Shown: one piece after another, positions 10,922-21,120 of the stretch
How the letters are laid out: every line of letters starts with the position of its first letter
Numbering within the stretch: the first letter of the stretch is position 1
NCBI GenBank assembly: GCA_947579605.1
Contig: OX388317.1
Span: 26,803,384 to 26,867,383, forward strand
DNA from: Athripsodes cinereus
Taxonomy: Eukaryota > Arthropoda > Insecta > Trichoptera > Leptoceridae
DNA: 64,000 nucleotides
Reading direction: 5' to 3'
Program-made: the position numbers and the translations under genes
The notes under the pieces: model-generated
The model's input: only the letters and a program-made list of their open reading frames with translations
Databases searched by the model: none
Told to the model about the DNA's origin: nothing

Positions 10922-13900
10922 ATGGAGCATACTATGGCATTAGTATTTCGACGTCTTAAAAAGCCAACAGTTTACATTCGCACAATAATGACTTCTTCAT
11001 CCCAATTTCAAAAAGTAATGGAAGATCTTCAAACTAATCCATATTACGCAAAATATGCTCAAAAAATTGCTGAGTTACAAAAAAACTGTCCTGAGGATTT
11101 CGTGCAAAGGATTGAGAAGAAAACAGCGGAAAGTCAACGGAAGGAGCAGCCTTGTACAAAGTAACTATTTATGGCGCCACCTTAATTTTTACCACCAAGT
11201 TTTTGTCAGATAGAATGAGCAAATGTATGAAAGGATACGAATGTGTAGGCCCCATCAGGTTAATCTGGATATATTATGGAGACGGAAGAAGTATTTTGTC
11301 AGATAGAATGAGCAAATGTATGAAAGGATACGAATGTGTAGGCCCCATCAGGTTAATCTGGATATATTATGGAGACGGAAGAAGTATTTTGTCAGATAGA
11401 ATGAGCAAATGTATGAAAGGATACGAATGTGTAGGCCCCATCAGGTTAATCTGGATATATTATGGAGACGGAAGAAGTATTTTGTCAGATAGAATGAGCA
11501 AATGTATGAAAGGATACGAATGTGTAGGCCCCATCAGGTTAATCTGGATATATTATGGAGACGGAAGAAGTATTTTGTCAGATAGAATGAGCAAATGTAT
11601 GAAAGGATACGAATGTGTAGGCCCCATCAGGTTAATCTGGATATATTATGGAGACGGAAGAAGTATTTTGAATATTTTGTTAGAATGTGATAGTGCGAAT
11701 TCAAATGAGTATGACGGAATAGAAAACAGCGTGAATGGAAATGATGAAATATGCAGGACCGAGACTACAAATGCCTTGATAAAAGCGAAGTGCGGTAAAG
11801 CTGTAGGGTATAATTGTGTTTCAGTTGAACTCATTAAGTTTGGTAGACCGAGGACTCTCACATGGTGCCTGGAGCTTTTCAACAGTTGTTGGAGAGAGGG
11901 TGTTACTCCAGAGGACTGGATCAAGGCCATCACCGGCCCTCTATACAAGGGAAAAGGATTTAAACTTGAATGTGAGAGTTATCGGGCTAATAGCTTGCCG
12001 AGTTCAATAGGGAAACTAGAAATTCAATAACGAGGGTAAATAATACCATCTCGGAGTGGTTTGTCCTCACCAAGAGAGTGAAGCAAGCATTAAGTTTGGT
12101 AGACCGAGGACTCTCACATGGTGCCTGGAGCTTTTCAACAGTTGTTGGAGAGAGGGTGTTACTCCAGAGGACTGGATCAAGGCCATCACCGGCCCTCTAT
12201 ACAAGGGAAAAGGCTTTAAACTTGAATGTGAGAGTTATCGGGCTAATAGCTTGCCGAGTTCAATAGGGAAACTAGAAATTCAATAACGAGGGTAAATAAT
12301 ACCATCTCGGAGTGGTTTGTCCTCACCAAGAGAGTGAAGCAAGCTTATGTCATGTCTCCGTGACTGTTCAACCTATTCTCCAACTAGTTTGTGTTGAACT
12401 GAATGGAAACTGGGTGAATTCGTTGATGTATGCAGATGGTTTGAGGTTTTGTGTGTGGAATTTAATTTCTATTAGAGTACCTGATACAACACAGCCAAAT
12501 GGCTAGCGTTGTGGGTAAAAGTGATATTGTTACTTAACTTAGATTATACTTGATATAAATGACTTATAAGAAGTTGTAGGCGTATCTGATTTTCTGTTTT
12601 TATTCACTGTACACACGAGAGCTCAATGTTGTGTAAATATTGTTTATCTTCTCTTTAAGTTATTTAATACTATGTAATTGATATATCTGTATATTTGAAT
12701 GAATAAAATGATTATTGTTATTTGGTATTAATAGCTGTGAGTGATAATGACTTACAAAAGATTGTGTCGGTTGTATATGACAGTTGTAGTGGAAACAGGA
12801 TGAAAATGTTGGCATTTGAAAGAGAGACTGATAGAACAAGGTGTGAATTAAAGGCTAAAAATGAACGGAATTTGTAGCAAGTAGACAGATATGTATGTTT
12901 AGGAAGTTTGTTTGTGAGGGATATCGAAAGAAGAAAAGTGGCTGGTCTTAGAATGAACGGTACACTTCGACCCATGGTCAGCAATGGCAATGTGTCAAAT
13001 ATGACACAATGCTGGTGCACAATACTATTTTGGTACCGACACTTATGTATGCAAGTGAAACTTGGACACGGTTGAAGAGGGATGAAAGTGGAATAAATGC
13101 TAAGAGGAATGGTTGGTAAAACGTTGTGTGATAAGTGAGAAATGAGGATATTAGAATGAGCGGATGTAAGAGGAGTGTTGTGAATAAAGTGTATTTAAAT
13201 AAATTATGATGGCTTGGACATGTAGAACAAATAGATGGGGAAAGAACGACGAAGAGGATATACTTGTCTGAAAGAAGGGGGAAGCGGAGGCGTCTGACAA
13301 CTACATGGCTTTATCATGTGGATAAAATTGTATCTCTTGAATTATTCAAATGAATAGAAATTATTTGATAGTAAATGTCAATCACATGAACAAATTCCTG
13401 CTGCTGACATACTTCACCTTCACGACACAACAATAATATAATATTATTAACTTTGGAGTTTGTTTTGAAGTTAACAATTACTCAAGTTTATTATCTAATT
13501 TGAAATAGTTATGAAGTGTATTTATTTTAAGTCTGCATTTCTTTTTGTCTTCTGAACAGAGTATTAAAAAGTTGTCAGTGAAGTTGTATCTTTACTTAGT
13601 AGTTTACAACAATAATGCAATAATATGGTCAATTAGAAATTTGTTATTGCTTGTAACATCGCTGTTATAATTATTTTCAGACGTTACGAGTCACTTTCCA
13701 AACCAAAAGGGGCTCTTCCTACAGAAACGGCTCCTAGCAATAAACGCTTGTCCGATATATTCAAAGTAGAATTGGTGCAACACGAGAAAGCGGAAGAGAT
13801 TAAGAAGATCTGGTGCCAATACCACGTGGAGAAAGATGTCATAGCAGCCAGCATCCCTGTGGAGGTGTACGGGAAAATAGCGGAAAGGATGAAACAGTAT

Positions 13901-14501
13901 CCCACATTCCTCTTTCCACTACCACGCTCTCAGGGTTATGAGTTCTTTGTCAGTCAGGCTGTAGGGGATGAGGTACACATCACCACTCTGCTCTGTTACC
14001 AGGTACACTTATGTAATAACATTTATTGTATATTATATTGCACAACACAGCGCACCTTGCATTACATTACATATAATAAATATCATCTACTTTCGTACTG
14101 GACAGGTTCATAAGGAGAACTCTCCTGAGTGCCTAACACTGGTGCACTACAGGGAGCTGGAGAACAAAGGGATTGTTCTCATGAGAGGGGAGTACGACAA
14201 GGTGAGAGGATTCACATTTTATGTAGATATGTTTTATAACAATAATATGACTTTTGATGTCTAAAATATTCATTATAGGTACATAAAGTATGCATTGATA
14301 ATGTTTGGTGTATTTTTGTAACAGAATATTTTGGATGGCATGGAGGCACAATGTCTGGCTAATCAGTTCCAGCTGTACTATGGACAGGAACACCCCACTA
14401 AGTTGGATTTGTTGGAAGCATTTACTAAGCAACCGGACACTTTCAAACATATGGACCTTATAAGAGAGCTAGAAAACATTGAACTTAAATTAGCTAAATA
14501 A
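10922..14501 (+). CDS. ATPAF1: ATP synthase mitochondrial F1 complex assembly factor 1 (ATP11 family)
   Basis: Chaperone of the mitochondrial matrix that binds the F1 beta subunit during assembly of ATP synthase. Exons 10922-11160, 13681-14002, 14106-14201 and 14325-14501 join in frame (834 nt, 277 aa). The N-terminus (MEHTMALVFRRLKKP) is basic and Ser/Thr-rich, as expected of a mitochondrial presequence; the second Met at 10934 could also start. Family landmarks are LSDIFKVELV, EIKKIWCQYH, TFLFPLPRSQGYEFFVSQ, LVHYRELENKGIVLMRGE and MEAQCLANQFQLYY, matching the whole ATP11 domain in order. Intron 1 (11161-13680) is filled with a broken RTE copy. The short 3' UTR carries AATAAA at 14510. It is convergent with the gene at 14625-15662. 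Confidence 0.95.
11201..11665 (+). repeat. 5 tandem 93-bp units derived from the RTE endonuclease region
   Basis: TTTTGTCAGATAGAATGAGC recurs every 93 bp. Since 93 is 31 codons, the frame stays open and encodes five copies of LSDRMSKCMKGYECVGPIRL plus 11 further residues. The single-copy counterpart is at about 50862-50955 in the RTE element. Confidence 0.95.
11833..12344 (+). repeat. 256-bp direct tandem duplication
   Basis: Copies 11833-12088 and 12089-12344 both run from ATTAAGTTTGGTAGACCG to GTGAAGCAAGC. By eye I noticed one difference (GGATTT versus GGCTTT). It duplicates part of the decayed RTE reverse transcriptase. Confidence 0.92.
12446..12723. mobile_element. About 280-bp insertion in the RTE remnant
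   Basis: RTE homology stops in the YADD region (GCAGATGGTTTGAG) and resumes at GTATTAATAGCTGTGAGTG. The intervening segment is unrelated to RTE and ends AATGAATAAAATGATTATTG, like the 3' end of a SINE or LINE. Family not recognised. Confidence 0.5.
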
Positions 14502-14509
14502 GTATAAGT

Positions 14510-14515
14510 AATAAA
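14510..14515 (+). terminator. ATPAF1 polyadenylation signal AATAAA
   Basis: Canonical hexamer 9 bases past the ATPAF1 stop. Only 123 bp separate the two convergent stop codons, so the two 3' UTRs may overlap. Confidence 0.6.
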
Positions 14516-14624
14516 ACTCTTATTAATGTATCACTGTATTGTAATTAGCAGAATAGGTATATCATACAGCCTCATAAAATGTACATGCAACATTCACCAG
14601 CTAAGTGCATTTTTAATTCCTTGA

Positions 14625-15662
14625 TCACCACCTCTCAAGATTCAGTTTTCTAGGCAGATAAAGAGGTTCTGGAGTATCGCTGTAAGCCGGTACTGTTTGA
14701 AGAAGGCTCTCTGAAGAAACTTCTGGGGGTGAGAAGCTCTGGAGTTGTGGGATGGCACCTGCACCCTCCGAGGTAAACGTTTTGTAGTTGGGACTGTGCA
14801 ATTCTCGATAGTCTTTGTTTCTGGTGCTTGCAGCACTTTTTACAAGAGGATTAGCATTTTTTAGGAACTGGATTGGATTCAATATGACAGAATTTTTTGT
14901 AGCTTTTTGTAATGTTTCACAGAAAGATTTTTTCGTCTCAATATCTAGTTGCAATGGAGAACCAACACATTTCATATGGAAAACATTTTGCAAAGTTTGT
15001 TTAATATTTTCTTGACAATCTATATAAAACGATGATGGTAAATAGTTAGCTAACTGTTGTGATGTCATCGAAGCAAAGTCAGAGTACAGGTGACTCAGGT
15101 CCGTAGCTACGCTTGTACTCTTAGTGGGTAATAAAGTGCAAGAAGGCAGTGGATGCCCCACCATCTCACCTGTGGGAGAGAATTTCAAAGGACTGATGTG
15201 GCCAACAGAGGATGACAAGTGATGACTGTTTTCATCCAGAAAAGGAGTAACAAAACTAGGTGGATGCAGTTCTGTAGACTCTACGTTACATTTCTTAACA
15301 TTCTCTCTGATTTGAGGTTCATTAGTGTCTGGCATATCATTTTTAATATTTGATTGATTCGCCAAATCAATAATTTTATTCAAATTCTCTTCAGAACGAG
15401 CTTTAAATTCTTCAGACAATCCAATCCTTGTAACTGTACGTGACCTTGCTCCTTTGGCGAACAAGCCATGTTTGAGAAGCAACCTGTTGCTTGTAATATT
15501 GTCTGCTTTTTTACATTGTATTTTGATTTTGTTATCTCTCATATTAGACTTATTACATCTCGGATTTTCTTTGGTAGATGATTTTAAACTATTGCAAATA
15601 TTTGTGATTTTTTTTCTCTTAAGTTTGCAGTACCTTTTTCCCAAAGATAGAGCAGTATCCAT
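14625..15662 (-). CDS. Uncharacterised intronless protein, 345 aa
   Basis: I do not recognise this protein. The frame is open from the ATG at 15660-15662 (MDTALSLGKRYCKLKRKK) to TGA at 14625-14627. The first 60 residues are very Lys/Arg-rich, suggesting a nuclear or nucleic-acid-bound protein. A block LLKHGLFAKGARSRTVTRIG follows, then GLSEEFKARSEENLNKIIDL, possibly helical. The middle is Ser/Pro-rich and looks disordered; the C-terminus (YSDTPEPLYLPRKLNLERW) looks like a short linear motif. No signal peptide, membrane segment or transposon motif is visible. It is a single exon convergent with ATPAF1. It could be a lineage-specific host gene or a retrogene. Long open frame and ordinary composition support coding; function is unknown. 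Confidence 0.72.
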   Translation of the reverse strand: MDTALSLGKRYCKLKRKKITNICNSLKSSTKENPRCNKSNMRDNKIKIQCKKADNITSNRLLLKHGLFAKGARSRTVTRIGLSEEFKARSEENLNKIIDLANQSNIKNDMPDTNEPQIRENVKKCNVESTELHPPSFVTPFLDENSHHLSSSVGHISPLKFSPTGEMVGHPLPSCTLLPTKSTSVATDLSHLYSDFASMTSQQLANYLPSSFYIDCQENIKQTLQNVFHMKCVGSPLQLDIETKKSFCETLQKATKNSVILNPIQFLKNANPLVKSAASTRNKDYRELHSPNYKTFTSEGAGAIPQLQSFSPPEVSSESLLQTVPAYSDTPEPLYLPRKLNLERW

Positions 15663-16094
15663 TTGATCAATATAAATCAAATATATCCTGTGAAATTTTC
15701 CGCTATCTCATAAAATCACGAGAGGAATTTTTGTCTGCTTTGTGTACTTTAAGAAAACTATTAGTAAACAGAATATAAGTTTCATTTGGTACAAAATATG
15801 AAAATCCGACCTATACGCCAACTAGGTATTTTTAATTTTCAGAGCTCGCGCACAAATTCCCATGAACCATAGAAAAACAAGATCATTATGTCAATGGTTT
15901 CATCGTATGTAGTCAAGCTCTAAAAAAAGGGAGTACTCGTCCGCCATTTTTGAGGTATTTTGAAGTAAACTTCTATGGTAGTAATATTGCGCTTGTAAAG
16001 TGTGACGTCAAAGTCATTTTCGCTTAAGTTGTTTACCCATATAAAAGTCGGTGTTAACAAACAAAATTTTATTGAGTATTAAATCAGTACGGCT
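15663..16094. other. Upstream region of the 345-aa gene, no gene seen
   Basis: AT-rich non-coding sequence that should hold the promoter of the minus-strand gene. No open frame or recognisable element was found. Confidence 0.4.
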
Positions 16095-16320
16095 CCTTGT
16101 ATAGACCATTAAAGGTCACGTGGTCTTGTCTATGGATTTGCTTTTGCTTGGGGGGCAAGCAATCAGATTGCGCATATCATCCTTGTAGGATGTTATGCCA
16201 TAAGAGAAAAAAAAGAAAGTCAGACGACAAAATAATAACAAAATCGACACTGACAGTTTTTTTGATTATTAGTATCTATTCTTTAGGCGTCCCACCTAAT
16301 ATTACACCGTAAACACTGAA
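16095..16320. repeat. Dispersed repeat, copy A
   Basis: Starts near TAGACCATTAAAGGTCACG and contains GCATATCATCCTTGTAGGAT and GTCAGACGACAAAATAATAA. An inverted copy lies at about 31515-31765. It is non-coding; the open frame across it is accidental. Confidence 0.75.
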
Positions 16321-17006
16321 ATAGATAATTTCCTTTGTAAAATAATCGCGAAGAAGTATCACAAATTCGCGACACTGGGGAGTCAACACTTGACGTTTAG
16401 TAGCCATATTTTTATAATCTGTAAACTAACTCTAAAATAAACTTTCACTGCTAGATATGTTGCGATCTCGAAGGCTCGTTTAAAACTAAAGAATATAAGG
16501 GATGATTTCTGATAAGTTAATTTTGGAATTCCCTGACAAAAAAATAGTCATAAATCATAAAATGCATTATCTGCAGTTTTGTATTAAGATTCATTCAGTA
16601 AATCCCTATTGTTTTTTTTTTTAATTATCCTAGACTAATAGAGTGTTATAATGTAGCTATTATTACTATTCTTTGTATGTAACTGCCTACTTCCATTTAT
16701 TTGATATCCTTTTTAACTAACCACCTGTACTAATACGCATACTTGAAAACTTTTATATGTAATATTTTTTTGACACAAATATCCAATCTGTGACACAAAC
16801 AACAAGCGAAAAGGGTGTGTGGTCCTTGGCCCTTGGCTGGCAGTACGAATGTAGGTATGCAGGTACAAGGATTAGATAATAATAATATACAAAATAAAAT
16901 ATTCGGTCAATATTTATACTTTAGGTGTGCCGAGGTCACGGTACAGCAGCACTGTAATTGAAAATTATTTCTAAGTATTATTTCTCTTGGTGAAAATTAC
17001 TCCGTC
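16321..17006. other. AT-rich intergenic sequence, nothing identified
   Basis: No open frame, repeat arm or known element was recognised here. Confidence 0.4.
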
Positions 17007-17620
17007 GTTACAGGTGCGTATCGTACTGTCGCTAGCGATGGTATCCCTGTTATCGCTGGAGTGTTGCTTGCTGATTTGGAAGTCCTAGATGGTGTGCCCA
17101 GGCGTAGGATCAAGGCGGACGGTGGAGTCGAACATCTCGGAATTTCTGTTCAAGCAGAACCCGGAAATGAGGGGATCAGTAGGGAATTCAGCCGAATCAG
17201 AGAGAGAGCATTGGAAGTGTGGTAAGAAAGATGGGACCGGGGGAGAACTGCTAGACTTGTTAACAGTTTTCTCCTGGATGTGAAGGAGAGGATAAAAAGG
17301 GGCTTCCTGTCCTTCAACCACTTTGCCGTTCAGTTGGTAACGGGCTAAGGGCGGAATTAAAAGCTAAGCTCTTTGAGCTTGGACTGGCGGATGATCCATG
17401 GTGTGCTTGTGGGACTGTTGCTCAGTCCGCTGGGCATATCTTTTGGAAGTGCCCAATGATGTCGGATGCGAGAGACGTAATGATTGATAGTTTGACCGAC
17501 GATACCCTCAAACCCATTTGGTCTGGAGAACTGATGATTTGTCCAGAGGGCCATCTTGAAGTTTGCAGATGTCTAGGTAGCTCGATTGGATATCTTACGT
17601 GAGCCGGGCTCACCTGGAGA
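17007..17620 (+). pseudogene. Decayed R1-clade retrotransposon, ORF2 C-terminus
   Basis: Translates as VTGAYRTVASDGIPVIAGVL and continues colinearly with the intact R1-type ORF at 63034-64000 through FNHFAVQLVTG and the Cys/His motif region (WCACG, SAGHIFWKCP). A TAG/TAA-type stop at about 17222 and frameshifts inactivate it. It is 5'-truncated. Confidence 0.85.
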
Positions 17621-17711
17621 GCTTCATAGTTGATTTGGTCAAGTGTGGTCATGGTTGTCGCGAGCGAACTCGTATGTTTGTTTCGATATTATTGACTGAA
17701 GGTGGTTAAGA

Positions 17712-17910
17712 AGGAAGTTAACTATATACATATTGTGTTTTTTTTCAATTATCTTGACCGAAGGTACTTTTTGGAAGTCCATCTCAAGATAAATTAAAAA
17801 AAAAAACAGTATGTAAATAGTTTACTTTCAAATGACTTTATTAACTTCGCTTATTACCTAGTATTCGGAGACTCGATTCCATCATCAGGCAATTAATAAA
17901 AGTGAAATAA
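17712..17910. repeat. Foldback repeat (family member 2)
   Basis: Shares TTATTAACTTCGCTTA, GTATTCGGAGACTCGA, CATCATCAGGC and GGAAGTCCATCTCAAGATAA with the copies at 7745-7970 and 57521-57660. Short inverted arms enclose the core. Confidence 0.6.
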
Positions 17911-17932
17911 GATACAGAGACAAGCAGTATTT

Positions 17933-19402
17933 GGGTCAGGCCGTAGATTTTGCCACTTTTTTTTCATATCTCGTGTCTCCTCAAGATATTTTATTTCTTA
18001 TGGTATATAGAGATTTTTTAATTATTGAATATTGAAACATATTGTATAAACAAACTACACAATATAAATTCGCATCGATTTTATTAATATCAAAGCGGAA
18101 AAATAATGATTTGTATAAAAAAAACGCATTTTTTCCCAAATAATCGCGTGTCTCCTCCACTACGTAAGACAGGTTTCCTTAATATTTTGAAGTTGTCATT
18201 ATGCCTACAATCATAATAACAACTTTTCCAAAACCATCATTAAATTGGCTTATTTTTTATATATTATTCTATGTAAATAATTGCTTATTTCATTATATAA
18301 TATAAAGTTTAATGTTGATGTACCGGTTTTTGATTTTATGTAACTTTTTTTTATGTAACGGAATTTGAGAACTTTTTTTTGCATAAAATCATGTGGAAAA
18401 ATAATTTTTATCTAGTGATAACACCAAAGAAAACTGTCATGCGGTGGTCCATGCATCAGCTGCTAAGAGTAATCTAATTTTTTGTCGGTGCGGTCGGGCA
18501 TCGTCACGTCGTTACGGAGACTGTTTTTGAAGATATCATCGTAAATAAGACACATTCTTATCAAAATTATATTGCAAACTATAGTTAAAGATTAAAGTGA
18601 TCATGTTATGGTGATTTTAGCTAGAAATACATTAGTTTTCATTGATAAAAGACCAAAATATTGAGTTTATGTAACGGCTATGTAACGCTTATGTAACACG
18701 TTACACAAAAATTAATGTAACGTTACATAAAATCATCACTAAAGTTCAGTTTACATCAAACACTTTCATTAATACATAGCTATGCGAATACAGATATAAC
18801 GGGACAACAAAAAGTTGTAGAAAATAGCTACTTAGTCGTAAAATTTAATTCGGAAAAGAGAGCTATGCACTATATTGGGCAGGTTACAGAAATTAATGAG
18901 CATAATAGTTACAAGGTAATTTTTCTACGCAATAAAGACAAAGGAAGATTTTCTTGGCGTAATACTGACGATGCTTCAATTGTATAATATGATCTCAGTT
19001 TTGAAGAAAAATTACCAGGCCCATTACCTAAAAGAAGATTGATCAAGACGTTCGACATATCGAAAATAGATGTCAAAATTGAGTAAAATTAAAAAAAAAA
19101 TGTAACAACCTAATAATATCACTAATCTCTCTATCCGTGATCAGACTAAATATTACAATATTTACATAGTAGCTGTAGCTTACTATGTATCCGTAACTAC
19201 AATAATAACATAAAAAATAATAAACATGCATTAGGTACTGATTTTAATCACGCATTGTTCTATTTTTCTCCCTGTGAATTTAACTTATGAAAACTTAGCT
19301 TTACAATTTTATGTAACTTTTTTGTGTAACGTTTATGTTATCGTTACATAGATTCTATGAAACATTTTATGTCACTTTGTGGCAAAATCTACGGCCTGAC
19401 CC
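17933..19402. mobile_element. DNA transposon with 24-bp perfect TIRs, 1470 bp
   Basis: The left end GGGTCAGGCCGTAGATTTTG (continuing CCAC) is matched exactly, inverted, at the right end. ATTT flanks both sides (17929-17932, 19403-19406), consistent with a 4-bp target duplication. The interior carries at least eight copies of TATGTAAC or its complement (about 18339, 18351, 18667, 18679, 18689, 18712, 19309, 19323) and a coding remnant at 18793-19086. Superfamily not recognised. Confidence 0.85.
18793..19086 (+). pseudogene. Coding remnant inside the TIR element
   Basis: An acceptor-like TGCGAATACAG precedes a frame encoding SYLVVKFNSEKRAMHYIGQV, then YKVIFLRNKDKGRFSW, one internal stop, and EEKLPGPLPKRRLIKTFDIS. 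The pattern (VKF...YIGQV...V.FLR...F.W) resembles a small domain I recall from C-termini of insect transposon-associated proteins. That recollection is not checked. About 97 codons including the stop. Confidence 0.5.
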
Positions 19403-20106
19403 ATTTATAATATTTAAACAAAAAAAAATATTGGGAGAATCCCGTGTTGATAAAAACATTAATTTATTTATTATTGTATTTTAAAAAATAAATTATTAAC
19501 ATTAATTTATTTTTTACACATTTCTTTCATAGTTAACAAATGCATATAAATAAAATATTAAATGTCAATAAATCAACTTAAAAAAGAGATAATCTCGTGT
19601 TTTGAAGTGAGTTACATTGTCACAATATTACAAAACAATACAAAAAGTAAATAAAAAAAAAGAAATATCAAAACATTACTAAAACATATCCATAAAACTT
19701 GAAAAAAAAGAAAAAACACACATCGAACAAAAGTAAATCTGTTGATTAAATCAAATAAACTAATTCTGTTAATTGTTGATTAAACTAAATAACAATCAAA
19801 TCTATTTTCCATTAATCTTTACCTAAGAATCTACTTAAGTTTTTTTTAAAGCCAGCTTAAATTCAGCTATACCTATATTTGTAGATCCTTGCAATACACC
19901 GGTAAAGCATTATACCACTTCACTCCTTGAATAATAATTGTCGAAAATAATATATAAAACAATATCCTTGAATAATAATTGGCGACGGGGGGGGGGGGGG
20001 TAGAAATTTTTAAAAAGAATCCAGTATTGACATAAACAAACCAACATAGAAGAAGGTATACTGTGAGAAAATATTATTTAAGAAAACTGGGGAGTTTTTG
20101 AAATAT
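19403..20106. other. AT-rich intergenic sequence with a G14 run
   Basis: No gene. It contains a run of 14 G at 19987-20000. From about 20040 it is a copy of the repeat unit also present at about 31770-31850 and serves as the target of the next transposon. Confidence 0.5.
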
Positions 20107-20321
20107 GAAGGGCTTGGGGCATTAACACTGTAAGCCACAAAACCTAAAAAAAAATGAGTTTTTGATGAAAAACATCACAAAATAGTGGCTTCTATAGTAT
20201 GACAAAATCCTGGGAAAATATTTTAAATATTGACAACGTTATTCAAAAATTGTGTTTTTCGTTGATGGCTATATTGTAATTATTTTGGCATTAAAACACT
20301 GTAAGCCACAAACAAATTAAA

Positions 20322-20498
20322 ATGGCCGAACTTAAATCTCACGAGCGCAAGCATTTAATTTCGTTTCTTCAAGATTTAACAGACTCTAGAGGAAATTACT
20401 TTAGTGGATCCGATTCCCAAAATAATGAAAATTATGTTTGCAAGCCAAACTTTTCAAAATCTATCAAATCTTCGTCGGAAATGGTAATTAATTTTTGA
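20322..20498 (+). CDS. Short ORF inside the 20107-21510 transposon
   Basis: ATG at 20322 encodes MAELKSHERKHLISFLQDLT and continues 58 codons to a stop at 20498. A donor-like GTAATT at 20484 suggests it may be a first exon of 54 codons. It could be the remnant 5' end of the element's transposase or accessory gene. No family recognised. Confidence 0.4.
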   Translation: MAELKSHERKHLISFLQDLTDSRGNYFSGSDSQNNENYVCKPNFSKSIKSSSEMVINF

Positions 20499-20690
20499 TT
20501 GTGGCTTTTGTTTTTCTGCTACAAAATATGTGATATTTTACTATTCATTTTTTTCGATAATTTGTTAGAGAAGTAAAACAATATTTAAGCATTAATAACA
20601 AATGTTCAACATCAATATTAACATTTAACACGAGAATGTTACATTCTGAGTCTCAACTATTCTCTTCTACTTCTGTAATCCTGGTGAGGT

Positions 20691-20798
20691 ATATTTAGAC
20701 AGCAATATGAGTACACACGTACTAATGACAAATATTTTTTCCTCATATTTAGACAGCAATATGAGTACACACGTACTAATGACAAATATTTTTTCCTC
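20691..20798. repeat. 54-bp tandem duplication
   Basis: ATATTTAGACAGCAATATGA and the following 34 bases occur at 20691 and again at 20745. It abuts the 5' junction of the truncated retrotransposon copy. Confidence 0.9.
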
Positions 20799-20813
20799 AT
20801 ATTGCCAGGGCCA

Positions 20814-21120
20814 GGCTTGCGGGTACGGAGAGCAGTCTTTTCTATAAAGGATTCAGGCTGTTCAACGATCTTCCGGCCGGCCTCAAGGATGCGGCTACGC
20901 TTGCGATCTTTCGTGGGAAATGTCTTAAACATTTAAAATCAAGTAAAAACTTTAGGATGATAGCGTGACACCCTGAATGAAAGAATGAGTGGATGATAGT
21001 GACGTCAGAAAGTTATTTTCAAATAGTAGGTAATAAGGTAATTTTAAGTTATAAATAATCTATAATTTGTAACTTTATTAAAAAAATTAAATAAAAATAA
21101 AATAATAAATAAATAAATAT
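20814..21120 (+). mobile_element. 5'-truncated copy of the 41666-45995 non-LTR element
   Basis: From GGCCAGGCTTGCGGGTACGG it is, by eye, identical to the 3' end of the intact element (45690-45990), covering the last codons of ORF2 and the 3' UTR. It ends in an A-rich (AAATA)n tail rather than pure A. It shows recent activity of that family. Confidence 0.93.

Larger units (their letters stand above)
11201..13340 (+). pseudogene. Decayed RTE-type retrotransposon in ATPAF1 intron 1
   Basis: It matches the RTE element at 50595-53702 in order: an endonuclease piece (amplified, see the 93-bp array), KCGKAVGYNCVSVELIK, WREGVTPEDW, LYKGKGFKLECESY, MYADG (the catalytic YADD decayed), then the SETWTRLKRDESG and SERRGKRRRLTT regions. 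Frameshifts, stops, a 256-bp duplication and an insertion at about 12446-12723 make it inactive. Confidence 0.85.

Noticed and set aside
16097..16312. 71-codon frame with several cysteines
   Set aside because: It lies wholly in a dispersed non-coding repeat whose other copy (31515-31765) does not keep the frame.
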